Source: Capnocytophaga sp. (GTDB taxonomy: Bacteria; Bacteroidota; Bacteroidia; Flavobacteriales; Flavobacteriaceae). Taken from it: a stretch of 64,000 nt of DNA. Location of the stretch: contig JAUMUT010000007.1 of the NCBI GenBank assembly GCA_030530525.1, forward strand, positions 22,430 to 86,429, written 5' to 3'. This document shows positions 62,487 to 64,000 of the stretch, in pieces; the first letter of the stretch is position 1, and each line of letters starts with the position of its first letter. The notes beneath the pieces were generated by a model, which saw only the letters and a program-made list of their open reading frames with translations, was not told the origin of the DNA and did not search any database. A program made the position numbers and the translations under genes.

Positions 62487-62522
62487 AAAATCCCTTAAAG
62501 AGTTTCCTTTTTAAGGGATTTT
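62487..62522 (+). terminator. queA terminator
   Basis: Thirteen-bp arms (62487-62499 and 62510-62522) with T-tract on the 3' side, 19 bp beyond the stop. Confidence 0.9.
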
Positions 62523-62570
62523 TTATCATATTTTATCCTCTTATCTATAAAAAATTAAAAAACAAACAAA

Positions 62571-63941
62571 ATGGCAAAGACAAAAACCGCTTTTTTCTGC
62601 CAAAATTGTGGCGCACAATACGGAAAATGGCAAGGACAATGCTACACCTGCAAAGAATGGAACACTATTGTGGAAGAAGTTATCGAAAAAGTAGATAAAC
62701 CACAATGGCAAACATTTACAGAAGAAGAAAAAAAAATCTCCCGAAAGGTAAAATATATTCCATTACATCAAATTAGTAATGAAAAAGAAATGCGCTTGGA
62801 TAGCGGAGACAACGAACTGAATAATGTTTTGGGCGGAGGAATTGTACCTGGCTCAGTTATACTTTTAGGAGGCGAACCAGGAATAGGGAAAAGTACGCTT
62901 TTGTTACAAATAGCAATGCGACTTCCTTATAAAACACTTTATGTTTCGGGCGAAGAAAGTCAAAAACAAATAAAAATGCGTGGCGAACGTATTACTCATT
63001 CTCAAAATAATTGCTACGTCTTAACCGAAACAAAAACGCAAAATATTTTTCAGCAAATTAAAGATTTACAACCTGAAATTTTAATTATTGATTCTATACA
63101 AACACTTCATTCTGAGTATATTGAGGCATCAGCTGGAAGCATTTCACAAATACGAGAATGTACCGCAGAGCTGATAAAATATGCCAAACAAAGCGGAACG
63201 CCTGTTGTCATTGTAGGACATATTACCAAAGACGGAACCATTGCCGGCCCAAAAATTTTAGAGCATATGGTAGATACTGTTCTGCAATTTGAAGGCGATA
63301 GAAATCATATCTTTCGCATTCTCAGAGCGTTAAAAAATCGTTTCGGTTCTACTTCGGAATTAGGAATTTATGAAATGCTTAGCAGTGGGCTTAGAGAAGT
63401 GAGCAACCCTTCGGAATTGTTACTTTCCAAAAATGAAGAAACTATTAGCGGAACTGCAATTGTTGCTATTTTAGAAGGAATGCGCCCGTTAATGATTGAA
63501 ATTCAAGCACTTGTAAGCACTGCTGTATATGGAACGCCACAACGCAGCACGACTGGCTTTAACGCTAAAAGGCTCAATATGCTATTGGCTGTTTTAGAAA
63601 AACGTGCAGGATTTCGGTTAGGAAGTAAAGACGTTTTCTTAAATATCACGGGCGGAATTTCTATTGACGACCCTTCTACGGACTTGGGAGTTGCAATGGC
63701 TATACTCTCTTCCAATGAAGATATTGCTATCCCGAAAAATATTTGCTTTGCTGCGGAAATAGGTTTAGGTGGCGAAATAAGACCTGTGCAAAGGGTAGAA
63801 CAACGAATTTCCGAAGCGGAAAAATTAGGTTTTGATACCATTTTTATTTCCAAATATAGTAAAATTTCTTCTGGAAAACAAAATATGAATATCGTAAAAT
63901 ATGCAAAAATAGAAGAAGTAATTGCACATTTATTCGGATAA
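62571..63941 (+). CDS. radA: DNA repair protein RadA
   Basis: RadA is a RecA-like ATPase that promotes branch migration in recombination repair. The 456 residues begin with a zinc finger (CQNCGAQYGKWQGQCYTC), then Walker A GGEPGIGKST, Walker B ILIIDSIQT and the RadA motif ALKNRFGST. The C-terminal Lon-like domain has GFNAKRLNMLLAVLEKRAGF and SSNEDIAIPKN. The end at 63941 gives a typical length. A strong terminator lies 10 bp beyond. Confidence 0.96.
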   Translation: MAKTKTAFFCQNCGAQYGKWQGQCYTCKEWNTIVEEVIEKVDKPQWQTFTEEEKKISRKVKYIPLHQISNEKEMRLDSGDNELNNVLGGGIVPGSVILLGGEPGIGKSTLLLQIAMRLPYKTLYVSGEESQKQIKMRGERITHSQNNCYVLTETKTQNIFQQIKDLQPEILIIDSIQTLHSEYIEASAGSISQIRECTAELIKYAKQSGTPVVIVGHITKDGTIAGPKILEHMVDTVLQFEGDRNHIFRILRALKNRFGSTSELGIYEMLSSGLREVSNPSELLLSKNEETISGTAIVAILEGMRPLMIEIQALVSTAVYGTPQRSTTGFNAKRLNMLLAVLEKRAGFRLGSKDVFLNITGGISIDDPSTDLGVAMAILSSNEDIAIPKNICFAAEIGLGGEIRPVQRVEQRISEAEKLGFDTIFISKYSKISSGKQNMNIVKYAKIEEVIAHLFG

Positions 63942-63951
63942 TTTATAACAT

Positions 63952-63989
63952 AAAAACAGATAATCCCAAAAATTAGATTATCTGTTTTT
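63952..63989 (+). terminator. radA terminator
   Basis: Fourteen-bp arms (63952-63965 and 63976-63989) with a 10-nt loop and A5/T7 ends. Confidence 0.9.
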
Positions 63990-64000
63990 TTATTAAATAT

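Overview
The window looks like a chromosome segment of a low-GC member of the Flavobacteriia. Capnocytophaga is the best guess, but that is inference. The supporting signs are repeated Bacteroidota-type promoters (TAnnTTTG at about -7), AT-rich leaders without strong Shine-Dalgarno sequences, many secreted proteins and lipoproteins with short signal peptides, and families typical of the group (DUF4837 lipoprotein, porin O/P, S9 dipeptidyl peptidase, TlpA-like lipoprotein). I see no tRNA, rRNA, CRISPR array or replication origin.

Layout. 1-9.3 kb: partial ruvC, a thioredoxin-fold lipoprotein, a very AT-rich block of unknown genes, then DPP4-like peptidase, ruvX and dxs. 9.4-13.4 kb: a small barrel-like protein, aspS and a porin. 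13.4-25.5 kb: a higher-GC accessory stretch with GNAT, MerR/SDR pair, DHA2 efflux pump, hydrolase, HU-like protein, AlkZ-like protein, a frameshifted acyltransferase, Crp-type regulator, F420-reductase-like protein, CPBP protease, LuxR regulator and SUKH proteins. 25.5-39.4 kb: a mosaic of gyrB, DUF4262, a second Crp regulator, lipoproteins, XRE regulator, macro-domain protein, an IS5-family element, a two-domain SnoaL lipoprotein, a GH3 glycosidase, a split gene and an NAD(P)-binding protein. 39.5-50.1 kb: mostly housekeeping (BI-1, Gfo/Idh, mgsA, a PgpH-type HD hydrolase, metallophosphoesterase, YitT, aroB, serS), plus a 21-bp periodic repeat array. 50.1-54.5 kb: a decayed array of orphan Rhs toxin tips with SUKH-like immunity genes. 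54.5-64 kb: metK with a SAM-II-type riboswitch, clpC, DUF4837, MFS transporter, queA and radA.

Points that stand out. (1) Ten units at an exact 21-bp period (43557-43766), organised as an 84-bp super-repeat, lie upstream of an uncharacterised coiled-coil gene. (2) Two identical 16-bp palindromes sit at the same distance upstream of two unrelated genes, where a class II Crp/Fnr activator site would be, and the window encodes two Crp/Fnr-type regulators. (3) The Rhs region carries two core repeats, one recognisable LHH nuclease tip, several broken immunity genes and a shared repeat at cassette ends. (4) Several genes are interrupted, some at homopolymer tracts, which may be phase variation, decay or sequencing error. 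(5) Base composition is strongly mosaic: genes with visibly higher GC, including aspS, are interleaved with an AT-rich backbone.
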